Of a DNA stretch of 64,000 nucleotides, positions 36,611 through 50,054 are shown piece by piece. Position 1 is the stretch's first letter. Each line of letters opens with the position of its first letter. Below the pieces are notes generated by a model. That model made no database searches, was not told the DNA's origin, and worked only from the letters and a program-made list of their open reading frames with translations. Source of the DNA: Otis tarda (lineage: Eukaryota > Chordata > Aves > Otidiformes > Otididae); NCBI GenBank assembly GCA_026413225.1, contig CM048555.1, positions 81,103,785 to 81,167,784 on the forward strand. Reading direction: 5' to 3'. A program made the position numbers and the translations under genes.

Positions 36611-39028
36611 GCTGTGTGGAGGTCACAGCCGTAGCCCTCGAGACGCTTCCCTAAACCGTACTTAGGAGGGAAATCAGATGCAAGACAGCAGGGGGTCCCC
36701 ATGAAACCATTTCTCCCTTGGGATTGCATCGCACGGAGGGGGAGGGAGGGGAGCAGGAGGGATTCTCTGCAGTAATTTTGTCCAACTTGGATGAGAAGCA
36801 AAGGAAAGGATTTGCCAGCTGCCATGGGGGAAAAAAACCAAAACGTTTGAGAAGTGAGAGGTTCTGTGGTGTTTCTTTGCTTCTGGGTCTGAGGAACGGT
36901 TTCCTGAGGGTCAGGTAAGCTGAGCGTGCTGACCAAGGTCTGCCCTTGGGATGGAAGTTGGTCTTAGGAGGAGCTGCCCGTAGCAAAGCAGTGGCGCGAG
37001 GTCCTTGAGGACTGGTAGGATGCTGGAGGCTCAGTGGTGTGCATCTCCCAAAGACTGCAGAACATTGCATCTGGGCCCTGAGGGTTTGGTTTCATACTGA
37101 CACACAGGCCATGCTCCATCGTTGACTTCCGAAGCATTCAGAGGTTCTTCTGAGGTTCCTCTCCTGTGTATTGATCCAGGTTATCTTCTGGCAAAGCAAC
37201 CGTTGACATAGGCAAGAGTGTCTCTGTCTTCCACGTGAACTTAAAATGGAGAGGTGATCTGTGTGAGCTTCTTTAATGCCCATGAAACTTTTTACTGGAG
37301 CAGGAACCCCCAGGATTTATATGACACTGCATGGTTGAATACGGATGTGGTTCAAGTCAGGCTGGAGAGAAAAGCTGTGGTGTTTGGAAATGTTGAGCCC
37401 TGTTCTGGCCTTCAGATGAAGGATGGTGCTTAACAAGGTTTGCATCTGGCGTTCTTCGGTAAGGATGGACTCGTTCTTGGCAGAGGTTGGAGAACAAATG
37501 AGTGACCCCTTCCAGAGCATCGTCCTGTGCCTGGAAGGGTAAAGTGATGGGAGAGGAGGTGACATTTGGGGAGCAGTACCATGATACTGCCTTGACCACA
37601 CACAAAGGCTGGACGTGGTTGCTCAAAACTCAAATGTAAGTTGCTGCCCCGTCTTTTCTAAGAAATAATAGCCTTCCAACCAGGAAACTGTGGTGCAATA
37701 ATTTTAGTCTGGGACCTCCCTAGTTTAATTTAATTTATGACTTACAAGGCTTATTTAGGCTGAGTTTTGACGTCAGAGACGCATGGCCTTAGTCTTGCAT
37801 TACAGGAGAGTCATGTCTTCTGCACCACGACAGGACCATGAGCAGTGGGAGGCAAAGAACTCTTCAGCCTTTGCTTGAAGTGTCCAAGGCTGTTGTGTAC
37901 GAAGCGAAGGGTGCGTCTGTCCCCCCGTACTTCTGATGGAGCCTACCCTCGCTGTCCACCTGAGTGTGGACCTGAGCGTTTGTCACCAGCTCTTTTATGT
38001 GACAAATCCTCTCCTGCTCCAGATCAAATGACCAACCCTGGCCGTGAATCTTCACGAAGTCACCAGAGCAGCTCAAAGCACCGTGGGACCAGTCCCCGGT
38101 ACTCAGCTGTGGTTTCAGCCCTGGTCTCAGTGGCTCGTGCAGAGATGGGACCATAGTCACGCAGCACAACCGGACTCCTCACCCGTGCGTCTCCAGAAGG
38201 TGACCATGCAGCGATCTGCCGGACGGGGAAGGTTGGCCTGAGGCTGCATGCTGAGGGACGAGCGTCAAACTTGAACCCGACTCTGGGCTGAACAGCCAAT
38301 TTTTGGCAAGGTTTTGATCTCCCTTGGTTTGAGACAGCGGCACCTTTTGCTCCTCTGAGCTCTCCCTCCCCGCCCTGCTCTCGCCAGCCCTCTCTGAGAG
38401 CATCGAGCAGAAGAGACGAGGATGTGTTCCCGGCTTCACCCCCTCCTCAGCCCCTGGCTCAGGTTTTCCCTCACCTGTGCCGGCTGTCGGGGCCAGCTTT
38501 GCAGACCCAGCGTGCGTTTCCCGAGGAGCTAGACTTCACACACCGCTTCCCCCACCGGCCCTACCCTTCGGCTTTCCCTTTACACCTCCACGGCTCTCCC
38601 CCCTCGCCCCCCGCGGCAGCCTGGCATCTGCAGAACACCTTTCCTGTCAAAGCAACCAGGAAAAGAAAAAAAAAATTATATCACAGCGGCTTATTTCCTG
38701 TGCTGCAGATTCCCTCGATTCCCTCAACAACTTTTAGTTCCCTTCTCGTTGCGTGGCACAGAAAAGCTGCTGCCCCGGCGCGCGCGGATACGGAGGAGTC
38801 TCTGCGTTACTGGAAGGTTGAGGTGGCCTGAGATGGTTTGGCTGGGGTCGTGGTTGTGCTTAGGCTTGCAGAGAGACGCGCCGGGGGCTGGAAGGGTCTC
38901 TGCAGAGGATGGTGATGAGCTGTTGTCGTTAATTATGGCAGTAATTGTCGGCGTTATTCCTGTAGGTGCCCATGGACTGTTCCCAACGCATCGCAGGCCT
39001 CCTACACAGGTTGTTCTGTCAGGAGTGA

Positions 39029-39138
39029 CCTGGTCTGGTGGAAGATGTCCTGCCCGTGGCAGGGAGGTTGGAAGGAGATGATCCTTAAGGTTCCTTCCAA
39101 CCCAAACCGCTCTGTGATTCTGTTCTATGATTCTGTGA
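39029..39138 (+). mobile_element. CR1 LINE 3' tail, sense, degraded
   Basis: It reads CCTGGTCTGGTGGAAGATGT then GGCAGGGAGGTTGGAAGGAG, GGTTCCTTCCAACCCAAACC, and ends with mixed octamers TCTGTGATTCTGTTCTATGA. Several substitutions mark it as older than the 11994-type copies. Confidence 0.85.
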
Positions 39139-42100
39139 CTTGCTCTTGGCTGCAGAGCTCTGCCCCAGTTCCTGCTCCCACCTTGAGTTTCTCTCTCTCT
39201 GCCGTCACCTCCAGTGTGACACGGGCAGAAAGAAGCCCGGAGCTTTTGCTGTATTTGCTTTGGAGGTTGTGAGGTTACACTAGCCTTCTGTATCATGAAC
39301 TTCCAAGTCAAAGCGGCAGCAGGGCTTTTCGGGGAGCTGGAGTGTGCTCAAGGCAGGCTGCCATGCTCTAAACCCCCTTCTTGAGCACATCTCCCACGTG
39401 AAGGTGTTCCTAAACACATGGGGACACTTCAGGCTTAGCAGTCCTCTCCTCCGCTTCCTGTGGTGCTTTACCCGGAGTTGCTGAGCCAACAGCCCCAAGC
39501 TCCCCCCTGCTTCAGGGAGGGCTTCAGTACGGTGGTGGATGTTTCTGAAAATCAAACAGACCCGAAGTTCCAAATTCCACCTGACCACGACCTCCCTGTT
39601 TTCCTCCCTCAGGCCATGAAAACCCCAAATTCTCATTACTGTGTCGTAACTCCCCACCGCTACTCCACAGTGCTCCCACACTGCTGCTGGGTGATGCTCT
39701 TCTAGGTTATTTTTCTGTGGCCGTAGCAGGAGGATGGGGAAGACGTTGTGACACAGTAATTTCCTTCTGCCCTCGTCTGGCTGGATGCAGCAGCAGTTCC
39801 AGATGCAAACCCATGGGTGATGATCTCACAGAAGGAGCTTCTGCCTCCTTGCAGGGTCACCTCCCTTTTCCCAGGCTCGTGGCGTGCTTCGTTGCAGTGC
39901 CGCTTCGATTCGCGTCCTGGCGTGACTGAAACACCACTTGCTGCGGGGTCACTTACTTGAGATGTGATCAGGAGAGAAAGAACCGGCTTCACAAGGTGAA
40001 GAACATTTCTAGATCAGGACATCTTCCCCTTTCCATGTTTTTTTTCCCTGTGTCTTTCTCCAAATGAAAGCATGCCCCATGCCTACCGGCTCCCCAGTGT
40101 GGGCTGCGGTTGGGACATCTCAGTCACCTCTTCTGGGAGCAAATCTCCTTCTTCCCAAGAGGAAGAGGAAGGATCTGATCTTCAGGGGCATCAGCTCCAC
40201 CATCGCTCTTTACGAGCCCGTAGGAAACGTTGGGGTGGCTAGATTTACAACCGCTCAGCCTGTTTGCACCTCGCGGTGTAATTATTAGGCTCAACGCCAT
40301 CTCTGCTCCAGGGAAGGTCATGAGTGAGCTCTGATTGATTTGGAGCCCGGGTCTTTGTTCTCACGTTCCCTGTCCCAGAGGCTTTGATTTGTGACCGCGC
40401 TGGTTTTTGAAGTCTGCTCGTGAGAGCGGTCCTTTGTTTCGCGACCGGCGTTCGCGGGAGTCAAAGGTGCCGAAAACTTTACAGGTTCTGGCCCTAAAAT
40501 CGCAACCTGGACCAGCAAAGCTTGCGCTTTACTGGGAAGCGAGGGCTTGAACCCAACTGTTGTTTGTGGTCATCGGAGGTGGGTGTGGGAGAAAGGACCC
40601 CCTTGTACTGCCCAGGGGCTTCGGCAGCGGTGTGGGACGGGATCTGGTTTCATGTTTATATCTCCGTCCCTGGGATACAGGTTCAAGTATGTAAACTATC
40701 TGTCCTGCAAGCACAGGCTCCTGCAGGTGTGTGGGTGCTGGTGGGCATAAAAAAACATTCCTGACACCATCTCTTTTGAGGAGTCTTCACCTCCTGATGG
40801 CTATAAGCCATTAGGAGTCAAAAGAAAGGGCTGACATCCGACAACTCCGGATAAACAGCTAAACATTAACCCTTAATGTGGCTCGAAAAACGTACTTAAA
40901 AGGCACTTTGTGGAAAGAAGCCATTTTTTTCCGGGCCTGTTAATTGCTGTCTTTCTTCAGGACACCTTTCAGCGGCACCTCCTGTAAACAGAGCGGCTCA
41001 TCCTGAAGCACTTCCCCCAGCGATTCCTCCCTGCTCGCCGGGGAGCCTGCGGAGATGGCCGTCCCCGGCTCCTCCTGCCCTGCGCGGTCCTCTTGCGGGT
41101 CCTTGGTTTTGCTGGTTTTCTTCTTGGCCTCCAAGCCAAGACTTCTTTTCCTCTCTTTCTGCCAGCCCACCCTGAAAACTTGGTCCCCTTTCTTGGTCCC
41201 CTTTCTTGGTCACCTTCAGCCTCTTTATTTTATGCAACTGGCTTCATCCCCAGCTCCTCCTTGGCTGTTGCCTGCCCTACCTCTCTGTTTCCGCGTGGTG
41301 TTGGATACGTCCTTGTCTGCACACTCAGAGACAGTCGTTTTAGCTCATCTGAAGCAACCGTAGCTCAGAATACTCCATCTGAGATGTTATGAGCGGCCAG
41401 TTGTCCAGACTTGCCTGCTGCAAGCATGCTGCCTTACTGCAGAGAATGCCTTTCTTAATCATTAATCACGTTTCCCGAGCATGGTATATGTAATTATCTG
41501 TAATTGCTTTTTCAGTCGTTGGGATCTAGCAGCTTGTTTGTGGTGAGGCTGTTGGTCCTTCAAGAGAAGAAAATGCCATGGAGGTTGGCATCCTGAGGAC
41601 CATGCTTAGCTTCTTTAAAGCAATAAGGCCATCCCTAAATCCTGCAACACTCGTCCTTGCTCTTCCTTCTTCTTAGCTGGAGATGTGCAGGGTTTGACAT
41701 TCTCACCAAGTGGCAACAAATGCTCTCTTCCTCGGCAGAGCTGCTGGAGGGATTCTTACCGGAATGGACCTAACAGCTCGTTTTCATCACAAGGGAAACT
41801 CAGCACATTCAGAGTGTCCGTGTTCAAGAGTAGCATGTTTTTTCCTTCGAAAGAGGAGAGATGGCTCTAACTGTCTTTGTGAGTGCTTTTCATTCCAGCA
41901 AGGAGCAGTGACCTTAAACTCTGCTATTTTGGATGTTCTCAAGATCATATTTTAGGTGGGTTGGTGACTCTTCCATCCATCAGTTGGCCTGAATGTTCCC
42001 CAGCAGAGTCTACATCGTGTAACGTGAGGCTGCTTCCCCACGGCCAGGAAGAAGGTTCTTTTGCCCTACACGCTATAGAATGATTACCCTCTGCTAACAG

Positions 42101-43030
42101 TTTTGGGGGAAAGTCCTCTCCTGAAGAAAGGTCCTTACCTCATGAGACCAGGTGACCTTTTGTGTGGTTCTTCACTTTATGGAAGACACATCGTACCATG
42201 GTCTTAGCTCCTCTCCATCACAACTTCACTTGGGTTCTTTGTTCAGTCTCATGCCTGAGCTTCTACGTTTCTGTGTAAGGGTGGTGAGTTTTGTTACTTG
42301 TGTCTTGCCCCTTGGTCTCTTGTGAAGCATTGCAGAACAAGGTGCCATGCTTACCAGGGACGCAGGCTGGCACCTCCTGAAAATGTCTCTTTTGTTTGTG
42401 GAAGACTGAAAGAAAGAACTTTTTTTTTTCAGTCTTCCTATTTGAAACATTATGATTTCAAAGCCTATATTTGGTTTTGTCTGTTATTTTTTTAAAATAC
42501 TTGAGGTTTCTGGTGCTGTGGGCAACCCTCTTCTTTCCCAAAAGACTCAAACCCACAATTTTGCAATGACTTGGAGACGGTGTCACGCGAGGGGTCGACC
42601 TCTCAATCTGTTTATAAAGCTGGAAGACTTGAGAGGGTCTGAGCGCCGTGTCAGCCCAGTGCCCACCAAACCCAGCTCCTAGAAGTGGCTTTCCTTCATC
42701 TCACCACATCTCTTCGTCATTGATGTCGTCTTGAGACACCAGAAGGCTTTCCATGGGGAACTGGAAGGTTAGAGCTGGTGTCTTACTTGGTGGACTGGTT
42801 CAGGGCAGTGAACAAACACGGGGGCCGGAGCACGGGAGTGAAATGCGGCCGTTGAACTGCTCTTGCTGCAGGACAGGCAGGGACACGCCGAGCAGTTGAA
42901 GCTACCTTGCAGCCTTAGGTGCCTGCTGTCACGTATTATTATTATCCCACCTGCTGACACTGCTCTCATCAGTCATTTCCAGAGCACCGGAAACAAATGT
43001 GCCGCTGGGCGAGGGGAGCTCATTGCCGTG

Positions 43031-43311
43031 GAATCACAGAATCACAGAATGGTTTGGGTTGGGAAGGGACCTTCAAAGCCCACCCAGCCCAACGCCCCTG
43101 CCAGGAGCAGGGACATCTCCAACCAGATCAGGTTGCTCAGAGCCCCGGCCAACCTGGCCTGGAATGTTTCCAGGGATGGGGCACCCACCACCTCTCTGGG
43201 CAACCTGGGCCAGTGTTCCACCACCCTCAGCGTAAAAAATTTCTTCCTGATGTCCAGTCTGACTCTACCTCCTTTTGTTTTAAAACCATGACCCCTCATC
43301 CTGTCACAACA
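43031..43311 (-). mobile_element. CR1 LINE 3' fragment, antisense
   Basis: It begins GAATCACAGAATCACAGAAT and includes the complete block between the tail and the TTGGGCTGGG region. It ends at CCCCTCATCCTGTCACAAC. Read on the minus strand it is open through FFTLRVVEHWPRLPREVV, showing the arginine codon that is a stop in the copies at 16358 and 33406. Confidence 0.94.
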
Positions 43312-43490
43312 GTGATGTGGACAGTTGTGCCCTGCTCCAGCCTGGTTGGACAGTAGCCTAAAATGCCATGTTTTCCTTCTTCACATCTGATTAAAATGTT
43401 TTTTGATATCTGCTTTATTTTTCTTTGGAGAAGGTGTGATACGCCGATTTGCAACTCCTGAAGCTGAAGTGAAAAACTCCCACCCTTGAT

Positions 43491-43566
43491 CATAGAATCA
43501 TTTAGGTTGGAAAAGACCTTGAAGATCATTGAGTCAACCATTAACCCAACGCTGCCAGGTCCACCA
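43491..43566 (-). mobile_element. CR1 LINE extreme 3' end, antisense
   Basis: It reads CATAGAATCATTTAGGTTGG, AAAAGACCTTGAAGATCATT and CCCAACGCTGCCAGGTCCAC. This is the end of a different CR1 subfamily, truncated after 76 bp. Confidence 0.85.
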
Positions 43567-45500
43567 ATGATGTGGTGGAAGTTGCTGTCCCATAACTGAC
43601 CCATAAATCCTGCAAACTCCTCTGCTCTGCTTCAGGGCAGAGCCAGTTGTTCCCATTTAAGGTGAGGGCAGTAACATCTTCACCCTTGCAGCTGTCCGAG
43701 AAGCGATCGCACATTTCCACCCAAACTTCTGTTGAGCGTGAGGAATATTCCCGCTCCTCTTGATACCGAAACCTGGTGGCACCCAAGGTGCTGCTGACAC
43801 TTTGCAGTTCGTGCCTTGTGAGAAGCGGTGGCGTTTTCAGGGGACGGTGCAGAGGTGTCAGCAGGTGTGATAGAGCGTGAATAGCTTGTGGCGCTGACAC
43901 GGTCGCGGAGATGTTTTATACCTGACGGATGTCATAGCAGGGTGTGTGTGGTGCCACGTTCAGACCCTTTCCAGCCTGGTCTGAGAAGAACCGATGTTCT
44001 CTGCCCCGTCCTACAGACAGCTGAAGGTAGATGCTGGTGGTCACAGCAAAAAAATAACCAGGAAAATCTTCTGGAATGGATAACCCTGGAGAGCCAGAAC
44101 AGCCAAATCGTCCAACTTTCCTCCTGGAGGTAAAATTAATTCCAATGCCAGTTCAAGGCGGGTCCAACTGGTCAGACAGCAGCACTGAGGTACGTTTTTG
44201 GTGTAAATGGACCATAGGTCCCGTCAGAGGCAACGCGTTTCTCTCGTGCGCTTCAGCGTAAGCCTGGTTCGCTGTGTGCAGAGAAAGGATATATCCCTAA
44301 AAAGTTACCGTTTGGAAACCAGGCTCTGAATTCAGAGCCATTTATGTGACATTTCTTCCAAAATGACTTCATTGCGGGGATGTAACGGGTCACCCACCTG
44401 CTAGGCACCTGGCACTAGTTCCAGATTTGCAGTCAAACAGGAAACTTGGCAAACTACCCGGCCTACCTGATGGTTCCTTGCTTAAAAATGTACCGAACTG
44501 CAGTGAATCCACGTAAATAGCGCTGGAAGGGTAAAACAAACCAAATGCACTCTTGAACTTGTCCATCCTTATCTACCACTGGCGTTGTTTTCCTTCCAGC
44601 CACGTGAGCAAGGCAGGAACCTCTCTCTCCACGAGCGTGGCTGCTCTCCTGGCGTGGTCCATCAGGAGCTGAGTTGTATCCGCGGTCGTAGGCTCTGGTC
44701 ACGTGGGTGGGACTGTACCGTGACTTCATTAGGAAAGCCAGCCAGGTGCTAACGGTGGTGGTTTTCTTGGTGCAAGAGCACGTGACAAATTTTCACCTTT
44801 TTCCTAAATTTTCCAGAGCACCAGAGAGGTTTAATCTATTTACTTGTGCAACAGCTCCCACCACTCCGTGTCTTCTCCTTTTTTGGGAAGGTGGACGGTG
44901 TCAAACCCGTGTGTGGGCTCACACCGAGCCATGAGATCCCTGCACCCAAGTGGGGCCGGGTTCAAACATGTGGTGTCCACAGTGATGGGTGGAGGGAGGC
45001 CCAGCTGCTGGGCTGCCAGCAGCAGTGGTGGCTTCCCAGGCTCTGGTCAACACCTTAGGCAGCATCAAGGATGGAAATGGAGCTCAATAGCTTGTTTCCA
45101 TGTTTTTGAGGAAAATATTTGGCTAGATGAGCTGAATTTCTGATGAAAATGGAACATTTCTTCAAAAGAGGGGGATCTAAGAGACTTGAGAGAAACAAAG
45201 AATGAAGAGAAGTGTACCAGTCAGCTCTCAAGTCCGGGTGTTTTAATTAGGAAAACCTAACAAAATTCAGTTTTATCTCAAAATCATGTTCCCCAGCTTT
45301 GTGATTTGGCCAGCAAACTGAGTACCAGTTGTTGATGAAGTTATTTGTTACCATGTACGTTAGTCATGAGGCCATCCCTCCACCAGTGTGTCCAGTTTGA
45401 GGCACATAGGGGTTTTTTTTAACTATGTAGAAAAACTGGGAAGTGGTCAGAGAAGAGCTTTAACACCTGTATTTCAAACAGTAATCTGCCTTGCAGAGAA

Positions 45501-45573
45501 GTCCTTGCAGCGGGGTTGGACTGGATGACCTTTGAAGGTCCTTTCCAACCCAAACCGTTCTATGATTCTATGA
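45501..45573 (+). mobile_element. CR1 LINE extreme 3' end, sense
   Basis: It reads GTCCTTGCAGCGGGGTTGGA, CTGGATGACCTTTGAAGGTC and a tail CCGTTCTATGATTCTATGA. It is a 73-bp truncated copy. Confidence 0.88.
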
Positions 45574-46649
45574 GTTTGATCTATAAATTTTAATGAAGGC
45601 GATTTAATAATATTTTAATACGTTCATGGGAATAAAATTTCTGGCAGGGTGGAGCTCCTTAGTGCAGCAAGTAGATAAATGCAGAGCTGGAAGTCTGAAT
45701 TTAGAAAGATGCAAGCTGTGTGGATGGGTGGTGCTCCTTGACGCGGGGTGCCGAGAGGTCTGGTGGTTCCACTATTGCTGGGACTCCTTAACCAGAGGCT
45801 GGGTATCTTTTGAAGGACATCTTAACGTGGTGTAACCAGAAGGTTTTTGGGTGGGATGGGGCATTTCCCGAATTCTCCTACCTGTCAGGTCACCTTCGGT
45901 TGGCCGTAGGTCCATAGCATTTCCAAGGGACGCTCATTAGCGAACTCCGAATTCCTCATCTCGTTCCTTAGCGGGTGGATCCGTGGAGAGCACTTGGATT
46001 TTTTTGATGTCTGGGAAAAGCTTTGGAAAGAGTTTATCTGAACAGAGGAGGGAAAAATCTTGCTGTCTTTAAATCATGCAGTGTGCGTTTTCCAATTTTG
46101 GAAAGCCTTATAAAATTAAGCACGGGTTCAGATTTGTGATTTTGGCCTCATCAGCATTCTTTCAGCTTCTGTCAATTAGAAGAAGAAAAGAAGATCTGAA
46201 ATATCCAAAAGAAGAACGTTTAGGCAGTCTTACCGTGGGAACAAGACCATCTAAAAGCCAACCAAGTTGGTTTTTGACCCCAAGTAAGCATGTTAAACCA
46301 AATTTAATGAGGTTCTGCTTCTCAGCAGAGTTGCTTTAGGTGACCACGGGTTGAAGGTGAAAGGCAGCCTTGGTAGACCTGGACAGAGGTGCTTTCTCAC
46401 CGCGGTTGCATAAAGCGACAAGGAGAAAGTGACCATGGCGTGGCTGATGAGTAGCGGGTTGCTCATCCAAGGAGAAAACAGGATCTTTTTTTCACTGAGG
46501 ACACCGAGGACAGAGCAGAATCTCTTAGTGGTGCTGGATGTGTCCCACCTCTCTGTCTAGCTGTGAACAGAGCCCACCACCATGGAAGCACCAGCTGCTG
46601 GTCCTTCACGGTGCTTCATGGTGCCATTTATTAACCGTAGTCCTTGCCA

Positions 46650-47640
46650 CACCTCACCGAGCTTCGCTAGGGCTCGGTTGGCTTAGCGTCGCCCTCAGCC
46701 ATTGCCCTGATGTCTGATGGCCCAGGAGGAGATGGCAGAAGGCTGCTGGAAGGGCCAGGAGAACCCTCCCGTGCTCTGAACTGGGGCCACCACCTCGCTG
46801 GCGCTGCCAAGGCAGCAGCAGAAGAGGCGATGACCGGCCCCATCCTCCCTTCCCCCACCTCCCGGCGCAGCATCGGTCCATCCGCACGACCCTCCCCCTA
46901 CCCAAACTGGCTGCTTTCTTCCTTCTTCTCCCACCGCCCCCCCCGCCCGTTTTTTTGGCTGAGTGCTGAGCTGTATGCCAAATCCATCTGCTCCTGTCTC
47001 CCCTAGCTGCCTCCCATCTCATTCCAGGATCCCTGGCAGCGAGCCTAGACCGATCTCTCTCCCTCCGCTCTTCGGAGCGCATTCCTTTCTACACCTTTTC
47101 CCGAGCTGGGATAGAAATGAGTATCAACCCCAAACAAAAAGCATCTGCTTTCTGCCTGCTTCTGCCTCACCGGCCGCGCATGTACGCTACACCCGTGTCA
47201 GCAGCGAACGCAAAACACACACAACCCCCCCTCCCCGCCCCCCGCCTCGCCGCCCCGCATCCACCGCGGGCTGACGAAAGTTTGGGCGCCGGGAGCCTGC
47301 CTCACACCCTCTCCCTCTGCGGCTCGGCGGCACCAGCTGTGACCACCGCACCATTTGTTCCTCCAGCCCACGCCAGCACGCGGAGCCAGTTCTTTATCAC
47401 CCCAATTAGCCTTGTCTGTGCTGATGAGAGGAGAAGAGGCTTCCACCGCGAGGCAGAGCCGGGGGGAAGAGAGCCGGCGCGCGGCGGGCACGGCGAGAGG
47501 CGATTCCCTGGACGGCGGCTTTGTTCCCCGGGAGGGATCGGTGTCGCCGGGTCAGGAGCGCCGCTAAAAAGCCGGCGCTGTCACCCCGCCGGCGTTACCT
47601 GGGTGGTGCTGGTTTGTAAACAGTCGCTGGAGTAAGGTCA
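46650..47640. other. GC- and CpG-rich patch inside the SFXN5 last intron
   Basis: GC content and CpG frequency rise visibly here (for example CACCTCCCGGCGCAGCATCG, and the GCGCGCGGCGGGCACGGCGA region near 47480), unlike the flanking intron. Open frames cross it on both strands but have no family signature. It may be a CpG island with promoter or enhancer activity. Confidence 0.5.
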
Positions 47641-49571
47641 GGGGACGCCATTTCTTGGGGTTTTCCCCTTTTTCCCCCATGCACGCGCTAGAGGGAAGGG
47701 GAGCGTCCTCAGGCTGCGGCCTGGGTGTTGCGACGGGCTGTGGCTAGCGCTGGCCACCTGTCTGGATGGGTCTGGAGATGCACCTTGGCCGTGTCCCCAG
47801 CAAGGACTGGGATCCCTGCATCTATAGCAAAGCTTCCAGTAGGCTCATAGGGCGGGTGAAGGAATTCCTCCCTCTCCCGCCGCCTCGTAGCGTCTCCCGT
47901 GCTGGGGTGTCTGGATACTGAGCGGTCGATGCTACACGGATGTTCCTGCAACCATCAGCCTGAAAGCCTGAGGTTTTTCCCCAAACCAACCCTTTGTAGC
48001 ACTCGCTGGGAGTGGTGCTTCTACACCGTGGTTCCCTCAGCACTGTCATGAGCTTGCGTCCCTCCTGGTCGTCTCCTCTCCTGGATTCGTTGTTGAAGGC
48101 TCTTTCTGGTAGGCACCTCAGCACTGTCATCCCAGAGCCAGGAACAGGATCCATCCTTTGCCCCAGCACAAGTAGATCCACCCCCCTGGGAGGAAGAGGC
48201 TGGACACAATTCGAACCCAGTTCCATGGTGGGCACTCAATTTGGAAGGACAAAGTCAGCACATATGGTATGGGGCAGATCCCATCAGCGTCGTACCAACA
48301 GGGTTGAATATGTTCCTCAGAGCACCCTTTATGGCAAGCGTTCTGTCTTAGAGAGGTTCCCAGCATGGCCATGACCAAGAAGGACCCTGCTGGAAGTCTT
48401 CCCTGAAGCTGAGACACAAGAAACTTGACGAGAACCTCTGTGGTCTCCAGATCTGTTTCACAATGCCATGTCCAGTGAACGGTTGGCCAAGCAGGTCCAG
48501 GATGCTGGTCAGCTAGACTAGCAGTCTGCACCAAAAATCGGTGAAATTACACTTTCCAAAAAAAAAACAAAAACCCTGAGAGATACAAAGGAGGAACTGG
48601 TACACAAGAGGTCAGGTAGTGAGTGCTGTCTTAATCTCTGCAGCGTGCCACCTGAACGCTTCTCCCTGCTCTTCCGCGTTTGATTTCCCAGTGAGAGGAG
48701 TGAGTTATTCCCAATGCGTTTCTGAGCAACTTTGCCAGTGCTGCTGTGGAGAACGTCCCTCCTGTGCTTGCCTCCTTGGTGTGGGTGCTCCCCTTGGAGC
48801 TCCTGTAGCTGAGGGTCTGGAGGAATTTTTAGCATCTGCTTTATTAAAGTCAGCCAGAAGGGACTCTACAGAGATTGCTCCAGTTCAACCAGTCACTCCC
48901 CAGGAAATTTATTTCACATCTTCCCAGGGTTCAGAAAGGGCCTTCAGTGAGCTCAGTAATACGCAGCTCCAAACCAATGCCTGTGACCGACTGCATCTTC
49001 TTTCAAGATCTTCAAAGGAGTCCTTCACCACGTGTCCATCTTGCAATAGGCGTTCAGTCCCTTGTCCTTCTGCTCAGACACCATGATCTGTCTCTGAAGT
49101 GTCACACCTCAACCCTGTCCCTCCTAAAGCCACCCCATCTAACTGCCTTGCCATGAACGAAGAGCTCGGCCATGCAGGGAAAGGCGGCCATTTCCCTCCT
49201 GGACCCATGGGAAGCAAGCCGAACAGACCTACACGCAATTATCTCATCTGTCTCCTTCCACCAAGACAAGCTTAAACTATTCTTGATGAATTTCATCTCA
49301 TTTGTGCTGAAAACTTCCCACTGCAGAGACACCACACCTTCCCCAGGCATTTGGTTGCAACGCCTTGCTCCTTCCCACTAGGATACTCTTCCTGCTGTTC
49401 AGCTTGGATCCTACTCGATGCTTTTTGAATTGTGTCCCAAGAGAGCGTGAAGAAAACATTGCTCCTTTCTTCTGTGCCGTAGCCTCTTGCACAGGCAAAT
49501 GCCACCGTGCCTTCCTTGAACTTCTCTCTTCTAGACTCAACCCAAGTCCTCAACGTTTCCCCATGGGTCTT

Positions 49572-49838
49572 GCTTTCAAACCACTGATCTGGAGTCCACC
49601 AAGGTAGACGGGGCTTTCCTTGGAGCTCCCACCTCTCCGGCCCCCATTGGAGAGGAAGGGACTGTGGTGGCTCTCCGTTAGCTTTCTGAGGAGACATCCC
49701 AGTAGTAGGTTGGGTTTTGCTCTGTCCAAGCTGCCCCACGTCCCCGAGCCCACCCAATGCCAGCATGGACGGTAAGGGTTGGGCCATCCAATTTCAGGTC
49801 ATTGCAAAGCACGTCCCACCTTGATATTTTCATACCAG
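49572..49838 (+). repeat. 267-bp direct duplication, left copy
   Basis: It matches 50869-51135 at a constant offset of 1297 bp with no net indel and only about a dozen differences by eye. It contains CCACTGATCTGGAGTCCACC and TAGTAGGTTGGGTTTTGCTC. It does not resemble CR1, and no terminal repeats were recognised. Confidence 0.9.
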
Positions 49839-50054
49839 TGGGTGAAACCACCCAGCCCCAGTGCCTCGGAGCTTTTCTTTCCGTCTCGGGAAGAAAAATA
49901 AGAAAACAATAGGAAGAAAAGCTGCGTCAGAGCCAGGCAGATCGGCGCTAATCCTCCCTCAAAATGGGTCCCGTCGGCGCCGGTGCGCGTGAGAATCGCC
50001 TCTGCTGCACCTTTGCTGGGTGCTCTCCCCGGCACAATGCTTCACTTGGGGTTT

